Below are positions 1 through 6,941 of a DNA stretch of 13,730 bases, piece by piece. The first letter of the stretch is position 1, and the number at the start of each line of letters is the position of its first letter. Position numbers and translations under genes: made by a program. The notes beneath the pieces were generated by a model that saw nothing but the letters and a program-made list of their open reading frames with translations, was not told the origin of the DNA and searched no databases. The stretch spans positions 1 through 13,730 of the forward strand of contig JAEWWC010000205.1 in NCBI GenBank assembly GCA_023396555.1. Reading direction: 5' to 3'. This DNA comes from Bacillota bacterium. GTDB lineage: Bacteria > Bacillota > Clostridia > Christensenellales > SZUA-584.

Positions 1-56
1 TGTGAGAAAAGAATTGTAAATCCTGATTTCACATTTAATTAACTAAGGAGGAAACC

Positions 57-1361
57 ATGAAGAAGTTAGTAATGTTTTTAGTGGTGTTGGCAATGGTTCT
101 TGTGCCGTTTGCCGGTTGTGCCCCGCAGGCTCAGGAAGAAACCCCTGCGGCTACCGAGGCGCCTGCAGCGGAAGAACCTGCAGCGGAAGAGCCTGCGGCG
201 GAAGAGCCGGTGGCGGAGGATGCCGTCAAGATCGGCGTCATTCTGGTGCATGACGAGAACACCGGCTATGACTTTGCGCACATTGACGGCATCAAGAAAG
301 CAGCGGCAGCTGTTGGTTTCACAGAAGACCAGATTGTCTGGAAATACAACATCGCTGAAGACGAAAGCTGCTACGATACCGCAACTGACCTTGTGGAACA
401 GGGCTGCACCTACATTTTCTCGGACAGCTACGGCCACCAGAGCTACATGCAGCAGGCTGCCAGCGAAAACGCGGATGTGACATTTGTGTCCATGACGGGC
501 GACACGGCCGCGCTCTCACAGCTGCCGAACTTCAAAAACGCTTTTAACGATACCTACCAGTCCCGTTATGTTTCGGGCGTTGTCGCAGGCATGAAGCTTG
601 CCGAGCTCGTGGCGGATGGCAAGGTTGCTGACAAGAACAAGGATGCGAGCGGCAACATCAAGCTGGGCTATGTCGGCGCTTATCCGTATGCCGAAGTGGT
701 TTCCGGTTACACCGGCTTCTATCTTGGCGTGAAGTCCATCGTGGACAACGTTGTGATGGATGTACAGTATACCAACTCATGGTATGATCCGACGGCTGAA
801 GCGGAAGCTGCCAACGCTCTTGTGGCGAACGGCGCGATCATTATCAGCCAGCACGCGGACTCCACCGGCGCTCCGGCTGCCTGTGAAGCGCTGCTCGCCG
901 GCGGCACCACCGTTTATAGTGTGGGCTATAACGTTGACATGCTTTCCGTGGCGCCGACGGCTGCGCTGACCAGCTGCCAGAACGACTGGAGCGTTTACTA
1001 CACCTATGCGTTCAACTGCATCAAGAACGGTGAAGATATCAAAACGGATTGGGCGGAAGGCTACAACGAAGGTGCGGTCATGATCTCCGCGCTGGGCGAA
1101 AGCTGCGCTGAAGGCACAGACGCGAAGGTTGCGGAAGTTGAAGCCGCTCTGAAAGACGGCAGCCTCAGCGTGTTCGACACCTCCAAGTTCACCGTGGGCG
1201 GCCAGGCTGTTACCACCTACATGGCGATCGACACCGACGGCGACTGGGTAGGCGACACCGGCGAAGCGATCGAAGGCGGCATATTCAAAGAATCCACACT
1301 GCGCAGCGCCCCGTACTTCGGTCTGCGTATCGACGGAATCACCGAGCTGAATGCCCAGTAA
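57..1361 (+). CDS. BMP-family nucleoside-binding lipoprotein (ABC importer)
   Basis: Extracellular solute-binding lipoprotein of the BMP/PnrA family, which captures nucleosides for an ABC importer. The 434-residue product starts with a lipoprotein signal peptide (KK, then a hydrophobic run) and a lipobox FAGC with the lipidated cysteine at residue 21. A low-complexity Ala/Glu/Pro tether follows to about residue 55, then a binding domain from about residue 57 (KIGVILVHDENTGYD). Family-like motifs include NSWYDPTAEAEAANAL and IIISQHADS in the second half. The start at 57 is fixed by AAGGAGG at 45-51. The next three genes are the matching ATPase and two permeases, which supports the nucleoside role. 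A strong hairpin 24 bases after the stop separates it from them. The family call is secure; the exact nucleoside is not visible from sequence. Confidence 0.93.
   Translation: MKKLVMFLVVLAMVLVPFAGCAPQAQEETPAATEAPAAEEPAAEEPAAEEPVAEDAVKIGVILVHDENTGYDFAHIDGIKKAAAAVGFTEDQIVWKYNIAEDESCYDTATDLVEQGCTYIFSDSYGHQSYMQQAASENADVTFVSMTGDTAALSQLPNFKNAFNDTYQSRYVSGVVAGMKLAELVADGKVADKNKDASGNIKLGYVGAYPYAEVVSGYTGFYLGVKSIVDNVVMDVQYTNSWYDPTAEAEAANALVANGAIIISQHADSTGAPAACEALLAGGTTVYSVGYNVDMLSVAPTAALTSCQNDWSVYYTYAFNCIKNGEDIKTDWAEGYNEGAVMISALGESCAEGTDAKVAEVEAALKDGSLSVFDTSKFTVGGQAVTTYMAIDTDGDWVGDTGEAIEGGIFKESTLRSAPYFGLRIDGITELNAQ
165..221 (+). repeat. 15-bp tandem repeat encoding the AAEEP tether
   Basis: Three consecutive 15-bp units (165-179, 180-194, 195-209), each a variant of GCAGCGGAAGAACCT, are followed by a decayed partial fourth unit (210-221). 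They encode AAEEP three times and then VAED, residues 37-55, in the linker between the lipidated cysteine and the binding domain. The unit is a multiple of three, so gain or loss of a copy would keep the reading frame and only change tether length. Confidence 0.85.
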
Positions 1362-1384
1362 CTTACTCGATCTGTAAATAAGAG

Positions 1385-1415
1385 GAGAGAGCCACCTTCC
1401 AAAAGTGGCTCTCTC
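1385..1415 (+). terminator. Intercistronic hairpin between binding-protein and ATPase genes
   Basis: A perfect 11-bp inverted repeat (GAGAGAGCCAC at 1385-1395, GTGGCTCTCTC at 1405-1415) with a 9-base loop lies 24 bases after the lipoprotein stop. The bases after it (TATCATTTC) form only a weak U-tract, so it may be a leaky terminator or a 3'-end stabilising hairpin. Either would let the binding protein be made in excess over the ATPase and permeases, as is common for ABC importers. The hairpin is seen directly; the function is inferred. Confidence 0.75.
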
Positions 1416-1440
1416 TATCATTTCAAGGGGGTAATCCACT

Positions 1441-2973
1441 ATGCAAAGCGCCAAAGCGGCCGTCTGCTTGCGCGACATTACCAAGACTTTCGGTCCGGTT
1501 GTTGCTAATGACCGGGTCGGTCTCGACATTTTCAGAGGGGAAATTCTCGCTTTACTCGGAGAAAACGGCAGCGGAAAAACCACGCTCATGAACATGCTTT
1601 CCGGCATCTATTATCCCGACGCCGGACATGTGTTGGTTGACGGGTGTGAGGTTTCGATCCGCAGCCCCAAGGATGCCTATGACCTTGGCATCGGCATGAT
1701 CCACCAGCACTTCAAGCTTGTGGATGTGCTGACCGCAGCGGAGAACATTATCCTCGGTATGCCGGGATCCGGCCGTCTCGACTTGAAGGCCGTTGGCGAA
1801 AAGATACGTAATATTTGCTCTACGTACGGCTTTGATGTGGATCCGGAACAAAAAATCTATGATATGTCCGTTTCCCAGAAGCAGACTGTGGAAATCGTAA
1901 AAGTTCTCTACAGGGGTGCGGATATATTGATACTTGATGAACCCACCGCCGTTCTGACCCCGCAGGAAACAGACAAACTTTTCGCTGTATTGCGTAACAT
2001 GCGCGATGACGGCAAAGCGATCGTCATCATTACGCACAAGCTGCATGAGGTTGAGGATATATCAGACCGGGTCGTCGTTCTGCGGCGCGGGCAGTTTGTG
2101 GGCGGCATGTCGACAAAGGAAACAAACGCCGCGGAGATGACCAATATGATGGTCGGCCGCTCCGTATCCCTGAATATTGACCGGCCTGAGCCAAAGGACC
2201 CGCAGCCGCGCATCATCGTGGATGGACTCACTGTGCGGGACAAGGACGGGGTCGTCAAGCTCTCCGATATTTCGTTCACGGCGCATTCCGGCGAGATACT
2301 CGGCATCGCGGGCATTTCCGGCTGCGGACAGAAAGAGCTGCTGGAGTCCATCGCGGGACTGCAGCCGTTTGAATCGGGCAGTGTAAGATACATTGACCCG
2401 GAGACCGGCAAGGAAGTTCAGCTTCTTGGCAAGGACCCGCGCGAAATTTTCGCTATGGGTGTGACGCTGTCCTTCGTGCCGGAAGACAGGCTCGGTATGG
2501 GACTCGTCGGCAGCATGGACTTGACCGACAACATGATGCTCCGCTCGTTCCGCTGCGGAAAGTCCGTTTTTGCCGACAGAAAGACGCCGCGCCGTCTGGC
2601 GGAGCGCGTTGTAAGCGAGCTGTCCGTGAACACGCCGGGAGTTACCACCCCTGTGCGCAGACTCTCCGGCGGAAACGTTCAGAAGGTCTTGGTCGGGCGC
2701 GAGATTTCCTCCTCTCCGACCGTGCTGATGACGGCTTACGCCGTGCGCGGGCTGGACATCAACTCATCCTACACCATTTATGATCTTATCAACCAGCAGA
2801 AGCAAAAAGGCGTTGCCGTCATTTTTGTCGGAGAAGACCTCGACGTGCTGCTGGAGTTCTGCGACCGGATTCTTGTCCTTTGCGGCGGGAAGGTCAGCGG
2901 TATTGTGCCGGGCATAGGCGCGGATAAGAATGAGGTCGGTATGATGATGACAAAACTGGGAGGAGAAAAATGA
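1441..2973 (+). CDS. Nucleoside ABC importer ATPase, two NBDs (YufO/NupA-like)
   Basis: Cytoplasmic ATPase of a nucleoside ABC importer, 510 residues, the usual length for two fused nucleotide-binding domains. NBD1 has Walker A GENGSGKTT (40-48), a Q-loop region IGMIHQHFKLV, a degenerate signature MSVSQKQ (142-148), Walker B ILILDEP (162-168) and an H-loop ITHKLHEV. NBD2 has a degenerate Walker A GISGCGQKE (from 291), an intact signature LSGGN (408-412) and, in place of Walker B, VLMTAYAVRGLD (428-439), where the Asp-Glu pair is Ala432-Tyr433. Degenerate NBD2 motifs occur in this family, but loss of both acids is marked. AAGGGGG at 1425-1431 supports the start. The gene overlaps the next by 4 bases (ATGA). 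Best match by arrangement is YufO/NupA. Confidence 0.93.
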   Translation: MQSAKAAVCLRDITKTFGPVVANDRVGLDIFRGEILALLGENGSGKTTLMNMLSGIYYPDAGHVLVDGCEVSIRSPKDAYDLGIGMIHQHFKLVDVLTAAENIILGMPGSGRLDLKAVGEKIRNICSTYGFDVDPEQKIYDMSVSQKQTVEIVKVLYRGADILILDEPTAVLTPQETDKLFAVLRNMRDDGKAIVIITHKLHEVEDISDRVVVLRRGQFVGGMSTKETNAAEMTNMMVGRSVSLNIDRPEPKDPQPRIIVDGLTVRDKDGVVKLSDISFTAHSGEILGIAGISGCGQKELLESIAGLQPFESGSVRYIDPETGKEVQLLGKDPREIFAMGVTLSFVPEDRLGMGLVGSMDLTDNMMLRSFRCGKSVFADRKTPRRLAERVVSELSVNTPGVTTPVRRLSGGNVQKVLVGREISSSPTVLMTAYAVRGLDINSSYTIYDLINQQKQKGVAVIFVGEDLDVLLEFCDRILVLCGGKVSGIVPGIGADKNEVGMMMTKLGGEK

Positions 2974-4067
2974 ACCAACATACTAAGATACCAATTCTAC
3001 GCATCGCAAAGCGCGATTCGATTTCAGTCTGGCATGGTTGGCTCATTCGGCTCGCCGGTCTTGTGTTGGCGCTTGTAGTCAGCGCGATCGTCATCTACGC
3101 CATTGTCAAGCTGAATCCGCTCAAGGTTTACAGCGCCATGTTCGAAGGCAATTTCGGTTCCGAAAAACGCTTTTGGGTCACCCTTCGCGACATGATGATG
3201 CTGTTGTGCATCGGTATCGGTCTGGCGCCCGCATTTAAGATGCGTTTCTGGAATATCGGCGCTGAGGGGCAGGTTCTGGCTGGCGGTATCGCGACCGCCG
3301 CTGTCATGATCTATTTCGGCAAGTCGATGCCGACATGGACGCTGCTGCTTATAGCCATTGCCGTCAGCTGTATTGCCGGCGCTCTGTGGGGATTTATTCC
3401 CGCTGTGTTCAAGGCGCGCTTCGGAACGAACGAGACGCTGTTCACCCTGATGATGAACTATGTTGCTATCCAGCTGACTTCGTTTTTTGTCGCCCTGTGG
3501 GAAAACCCGTTTGGTTCGAACACGGTCGGCATTATCAATCAGCAGACGAAAGCCGGCTGGTTCCCGCCTCTGTTCGGGCAGCAGTATCTGCTGAACGTGA
3601 TCATCGTTCTGGCGTTGACGATATTTATGTTTATTTACCTGCGCTACTTCAAGCAAGGCTATGAGATAGCGGTTGTGGGCGAATCCGAGCGCACGGCCCG
3701 CTATATCGGCATAAATGTTAAAAGTGTCGTTGTGCGGACGATGATGATATCGGGCGCTATCTGCGGCTTGGCGGGTTACATCGCGGTTGCGGGCGCGTCC
3801 CACACCATTTCGACGAGCACCGCCGGCGGAAGCGGCTTTACGGCGATCATCGTCGCGTGGCTTGCCAAGTTCAATACCTTTACGATGATACTAGTTGCGG
3901 CGCTGCTGGTGTTCCTGGAAAAAGGCGCGATACAGATTGCCTCGCAGTTTAACCTCAACGATTTTGCGTCCAAGATGATAACGGGCATCATACTGTTCTT
4001 CATTCTGGGCAGCGAGTTTTTTACCAATTACCGGTTGATTTTCCGTCATGGAAAGGAGGCAAACTGA
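2970..4067 (+). CDS. Nucleoside ABC importer permease (YufP/NupB-like)
   Basis: Integral membrane permease of the BPD_transp_2 family, 365 residues, forming half of the nucleoside channel. A basic N-terminal cytoplasmic tail is followed by a first membrane segment at about residues 28-48 and several further hydrophobic segments. Family motifs seen are RFWNIGAEGQVLAGG, NETLFTLMMNY, and the cytoplasmic loop GESERTARYIGINVKS, which contacts the ATPase. The start ATG shares bases with the ATPase stop (ATGA), and GGGAGGAG at 2958-2965 lies just upstream, so the two are translationally coupled. Together with the next gene it makes the heterodimeric permease typical of NupBC-type importers. Confidence 0.93.
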   Translation: MNQHTKIPILRIAKRDSISVWHGWLIRLAGLVLALVVSAIVIYAIVKLNPLKVYSAMFEGNFGSEKRFWVTLRDMMMLLCIGIGLAPAFKMRFWNIGAEGQVLAGGIATAAVMIYFGKSMPTWTLLLIAIAVSCIAGALWGFIPAVFKARFGTNETLFTLMMNYVAIQLTSFFVALWENPFGSNTVGIINQQTKAGWFPPLFGQQYLLNVIIVLALTIFMFIYLRYFKQGYEIAVVGESERTARYIGINVKSVVVRTMMISGAICGLAGYIAVAGASHTISTSTAGGSGFTAIIVAWLAKFNTFTMILVAALLVFLEKGAIQIASQFNLNDFASKMITGIILFFILGSEFFTNYRLIFRHGKEAN

Positions 4068-4068
4068 T

Positions 4069-5040
4069 ATGGCTCAGATTTTGTCCTTACTGCAGGCTGC
4101 CATTGTTTTCGGTACGGTCATACTCTTCGGCGCAATCGGCGAAATTCTGACAGAGAAATCCGGCAACCTGAACCTCGGCGTTCCGGGCATCATGTACCTT
4201 GGGGGTATTGCGGGCCTTGCCGGTGCATTCTGGTATGAGTCGGGCACTGCGTCGCCGGTAGCCTGGGTCGGGCTTGTGATTGCCCTGATCTGCGCGCTGG
4301 CAGCCTCCACGCTGGCCGGCCTCATTTACAGCTTCCTGACCATTACGCTGCGTGCAAACCAGAACGTGACGGGCCTGACTTTGACCATATTCGGCGCGGG
4401 CGTAGCTAACTTTTTCGGCGGCGCGATGAATACTATGGCCGGCGGCGTCGGACAGATTTCCGTTGCCGCGACGAGCAGCGCCTATCGGACAACGCTGCCC
4501 TTCCTCTCGGAAGTAGGCGTTCTGTCCGCACTTGGCTTCATGGTCTATCTTGCCATCATACTGGCTATTGTTTTGAGCTGGTTCCTGGGTAAAACGCGAA
4601 AGGGGCTCCAACTCCGTGCGGTGGGTGAAAACCCCGGTACGGCGGATGCCGCCGGTATCAGCGTGGGCAAATATAAATATCTGGCTACCTGCATTGGCGC
4701 CGCCATCTCCGGCTTGGGCGGCCTGTACTACGTCATGGACTACATCAAGGGCACATGGGCAATCGACGGCGGTATCGAAAAACTCGGCTGGCTTGCCGTT
4801 GCGCTCGTTATTTTTGCCCGCTGGAAACCCAGGCATGCAATTTGGGGCTCCTATCTCTTCGGCGTACTGTTCTGGCTCTTCTTCTACATCCCGGGCCTGA
4901 CCCGTTCGTCGCAGGAACTTTTCAAGATGCTGCCCTATGTCGTTACGATCATCGTTTTGATTGTCGTATCCATGCGCAGAAAGCGCGAAAACCAGCCGCC
5001 GGCCAGCTTGGGACTTCCTTATTTCCGCGAAGACAGATAG
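4069..5040 (+). CDS. Nucleoside ABC importer permease (YufQ/NupC-like)
   Basis: Second permease of the nucleoside importer, about 323 residues, BPD_transp_2 family. The hallmark GEILTEKSGNLNLG followed by GIMYLGG is in the first quarter, and the ATPase-contacting loop AVGENPGTADAAGISVGKYKY is near the middle. Multiple hydrophobic segments are spread along its length, and the short tail is basic and hydrophilic (RRKRENQ). I chose ATG 4069 over the in-frame ATG at 4048 because AAGGAGG at 4053-4059 sits 9 bases before 4069 and the earlier start would lie inside the upstream gene ahead of that site. Only one base separates it from the preceding stop. It is the last gene of the operon, since a strong terminator follows. 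Confidence 0.93.
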   Translation: MAQILSLLQAAIVFGTVILFGAIGEILTEKSGNLNLGVPGIMYLGGIAGLAGAFWYESGTASPVAWVGLVIALICALAASTLAGLIYSFLTITLRANQNVTGLTLTIFGAGVANFFGGAMNTMAGGVGQISVAATSSAYRTTLPFLSEVGVLSALGFMVYLAIILAIVLSWFLGKTRKGLQLRAVGENPGTADAAGISVGKYKYLATCIGAAISGLGGLYYVMDYIKGTWAIDGGIEKLGWLAVALVIFARWKPRHAIWGSYLFGVLFWLFFYIPGLTRSSQELFKMLPYVVTIIVLIVVSMRRKRENQPPASLGLPYFREDR

Positions 5041-5107
5041 CCGGCTGCAGGCTGTCATCAGTCCAGTAAACACAGGCGGTTTAAACTAGCAGCTCACAGA
5101 CGTGATT

Positions 5108-5150
5108 AACAGAACCCTCGCTGATTGGCGAAGGGTTCTGTTTTGTTTTT
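5108..5150 (+). terminator. Rho-independent terminator of the nucleoside importer operon
   Basis: AACAGAACCCT (5108-5118) pairs perfectly with AGGGTTCTGTT (5132-5142). CGC/GCG extends the stem beyond a single bulged A at 5131, leaving a 6-base loop (5122-5127). A T-rich tail TTTTGTTTTT (5141-5150) follows. It is a textbook intrinsic terminator about 70 bases after the permease stop and isolates the importer from the downstream regulator operon. Confidence 0.92.
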
Positions 5151-5227
5151 GAGGCAAATACAAGAATATAATAGCCTTCAAAAAGACAGAACCTGAAAAA
5201 AACCAACCAATATCTGAAAAAAATCTA

Positions 5228-5246
5228 TTGTTGATTGTTGTTGATT
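5228..5246 (+). repeat. 9-bp direct repeat with 10-bp period (candidate operator)
   Basis: TTGTTGATT occurs at 5228-5236 and again at 5238-5246, separated by one base, so the two copies are one helical turn apart on the same DNA face. It overlaps the candidate -35 box upstream of an AraC-type response regulator. AraC-family proteins often bind direct repeats near -35, which makes autoregulation plausible but unproven. Confidence 0.55.
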
Positions 5247-5256
5247 AATACATAAT
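5228..5256 (+). promoter_or_regulatory. Candidate promoter of the regulator operon, overlapping a direct repeat
   Basis: The AT-rich 170-base gap before the response regulator contains TTGTTG (5228-5233), a 17-base spacer and CATAAT (5251-5256). An alternative reading is TTGATT (5231-5236), 16 bases, TAATAT (5253-5258). A second possible -10, TATAAT at 5167-5172, has only a poor -35 (TTGTTT, 5143-5148, 18-base spacer) inside the terminator tail. The -35 region falls in a direct repeat, which makes this a likely regulated promoter. Assigned by eye only. Confidence 0.45.
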
Positions 5257-5321
5257 ATAGGGGGATATATACATTTTAATAATGAAGGACAGAGACGTCC
5301 ATTAGAAGGGAAGATCCATAT

Positions 5322-6941
5322 ATGTTCAAGGTCTTTCTGGTCGAGGATGAGATCGTGGTGCGGGAAGGCATACGCAATAACATTCTTTGGGAGCAGTATG
5401 GCTTTCTTTACGCCGGAGACGCCTCAGACGGAGAACTCGCCCTGCCCCTAATTAGACAGATACAGCCTGATCTCATCATTACGGATATAAAAATGCCGTT
5501 TATGGATGGTTTGGAGCTGATCAAACTTGTCCGAAAAGAACTGCCCAAGACAAAAGTCGTCATTATCAGCGGATACGATGATTTTACGTATGCGCAGCAG
5601 GCGATTCGCATGGGTGTGGAACAATATCTGCTGAAGCCTATCATGAAAGAAAAGATGGTGGAGATACTGATCGCCCTTCAGAAAAAAATGGAGGATGAAA
5701 AGCAGCAGCAGGAATACCTAGCGAGATTCCAGAGGGAGCATCAGGAGTACGAAACGTTCTCTCGCAGGAGGTTTTTTGAGCAGATCGTCACCGGCGGTTT
5801 GAGCGTTTCGGAAATATCAGAAACTGCAAAGACGATGGGCATCGACTTGAACTCCCCATTCTACAATATCGTGCTTTTTTCGCTGAACAGCGCCGGGTAC
5901 GACGGAAGCGCTCCGGAGAGCTATACGGACGCGCTCGCGACGGTACAGGAGAAGGTGACACAGTTTATCGTAAGCCACCCGGAGCTGATTTTGTTTCGCT
6001 GGAACGTGACGACTTATGCCGTTTTGGTTAAAGGTGGACAGGACGATATCGAAGCCCGAACAAGCAACTGCATAGAAAACATACAGAGCCGCTGTACCAG
6101 GTTTGGGCGGGATGTGGATTGGTATATTGCCCGCGGCACGGCGGTATCGCGTCTTGGCGCCATTCCGGTCTGCTTTACAGAGGCCAGCCGCATCTTATCC
6201 TACCGTTATCTGTGCCCGGAAGAGCATATACTGTCTGAGGCCAGTATTCGATTCATCAGAAAAAAAGACCTTTCCAAAACAGATTCGGATAGTATGGAAA
6301 TCTGTCAGGAGCGCATACGCAATTTTCTAAGCAGCGGGACGGTGGAAGAAACAGGCCGCTTTTTTGACCAGCTGCTGCACAGCGCCGGGGAGGAAACCGC
6401 CTCATTGTCGATGCTATGCCGGTATCTGGCCATGACGGTTTATTTCGCGTCAGCGGAGTATCTTGAGTCGATAGGCTGCCGTTCGGACAGCTTCTGGCCG
6501 ATAGAGCTGCCGCCGAAGGATAATGCGTCGACGCCCGAGGAGGCACGGCTCTATGCGCTCAAAGTCATGGGGCATGCAATCGAACAGCGTGACATGGAAA
6601 GCAAAAAGCAGCAGCGCGATATGCTGATACAGGCGATGGAGTTTATCAACGAGCACTATCCGGATGAGTCCATTTCGCTCGACCGGGTGGCCCGAAAGGT
6701 CAATATCAGCCCCAACTACTTCTCGGCAATGTTCAGCCAGGAGGTCGGTCAAACCTTCGTGGAATACCTTACCAGCAAACGGATCGGCGAAGCCAAACGC
6801 ATGCTCCGGCAAACGGACAAGCGTTCCAGCGAGATCGCATTCGCCGTCGGTTATAAGGACCCTCATTATTTCAGCTTTGTATTCAAGAAAGTATCAGGTT
6901 GTACGCCCAGTGAGTACCGGAGAGGAAACAAGCAGCAGTGA
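5322..6941 (+). CDS. Two-component response regulator, REC-AraC (YesN type)
   Basis: Cytoplasmic transcription regulator, 539 residues, controlled by phosphorylation from the kinase encoded next. The REC domain covers about residues 2-120, with acidic pocket E8/D9, phospho-acceptor D55 in TDIKMP, S83 in IISGYDDF and K105 in LLKP, all intact. A Glu/Lys/Gln-rich, probably coiled-coil segment at about 121-145 leads into a roughly 290-residue middle region that I cannot assign to a family. The C-terminus (about 434-535) is an AraC double helix-turn-helix with SLDRVARKVNISPNYFSAMF and SSEIAFAVGYKDPHYFSFVFKK. AAGGG at 5306-5310 precedes the start. The length fits YesN-type regulators, which usually activate carbohydrate transport genes. 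The likely target, by proximity, is the sugar importer downstream. Confidence 0.93.
   Translation: MFKVFLVEDEIVVREGIRNNILWEQYGFLYAGDASDGELALPLIRQIQPDLIITDIKMPFMDGLELIKLVRKELPKTKVVIISGYDDFTYAQQAIRMGVEQYLLKPIMKEKMVEILIALQKKMEDEKQQQEYLARFQREHQEYETFSRRRFFEQIVTGGLSVSEISETAKTMGIDLNSPFYNIVLFSLNSAGYDGSAPESYTDALATVQEKVTQFIVSHPELILFRWNVTTYAVLVKGGQDDIEARTSNCIENIQSRCTRFGRDVDWYIARGTAVSRLGAIPVCFTEASRILSYRYLCPEEHILSEASIRFIRKKDLSKTDSDSMEICQERIRNFLSSGTVEETGRFFDQLLHSAGEETASLSMLCRYLAMTVYFASAEYLESIGCRSDSFWPIELPPKDNASTPEEARLYALKVMGHAIEQRDMESKKQQRDMLIQAMEFINEHYPDESISLDRVARKVNISPNYFSAMFSQEVGQTFVEYLTSKRIGEAKRMLRQTDKRSSEIAFAVGYKDPHYFSFVFKKVSGCTPSEYRRGNKQQ

Noticed and set aside
1..33. TGTGA at 1-5 and TCACA at 29-33 resemble the two halves of a CRP site.
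   Set aside because: The halves are 23 bases apart rather than 6, and the window begins at the first base, so the context is missing.
777..1607. A 276-codon open frame on the minus strand across the end of the BMP gene and the start of the ATPase gene.
   Set aside because: It lies opposite two clearly functional genes and runs through the hairpin, and its translation shows no recognisable domain. Such antisense frames are expected at this base composition.
4048..4068. An earlier in-frame ATG for the second nucleoside permease.
   Set aside because: The strong AAGGAGG lies after this ATG and at the right distance from ATG 4069, and the extra residues MERRQTD have no counterpart in the family start.
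4087..5073. A 328-codon minus-strand open frame opposite the second nucleoside permease.
   Set aside because: The translation is rich in His, Arg, Gln and Cys without any domain pattern, and the plus-strand permease has all family motifs. It is a shadow frame.
5287..5300. A short inverted repeat GGAC/GTCC before the response regulator.
   Set aside because: Only 4 bp with a 6-base loop; too weak to call as an RNA element or operator.
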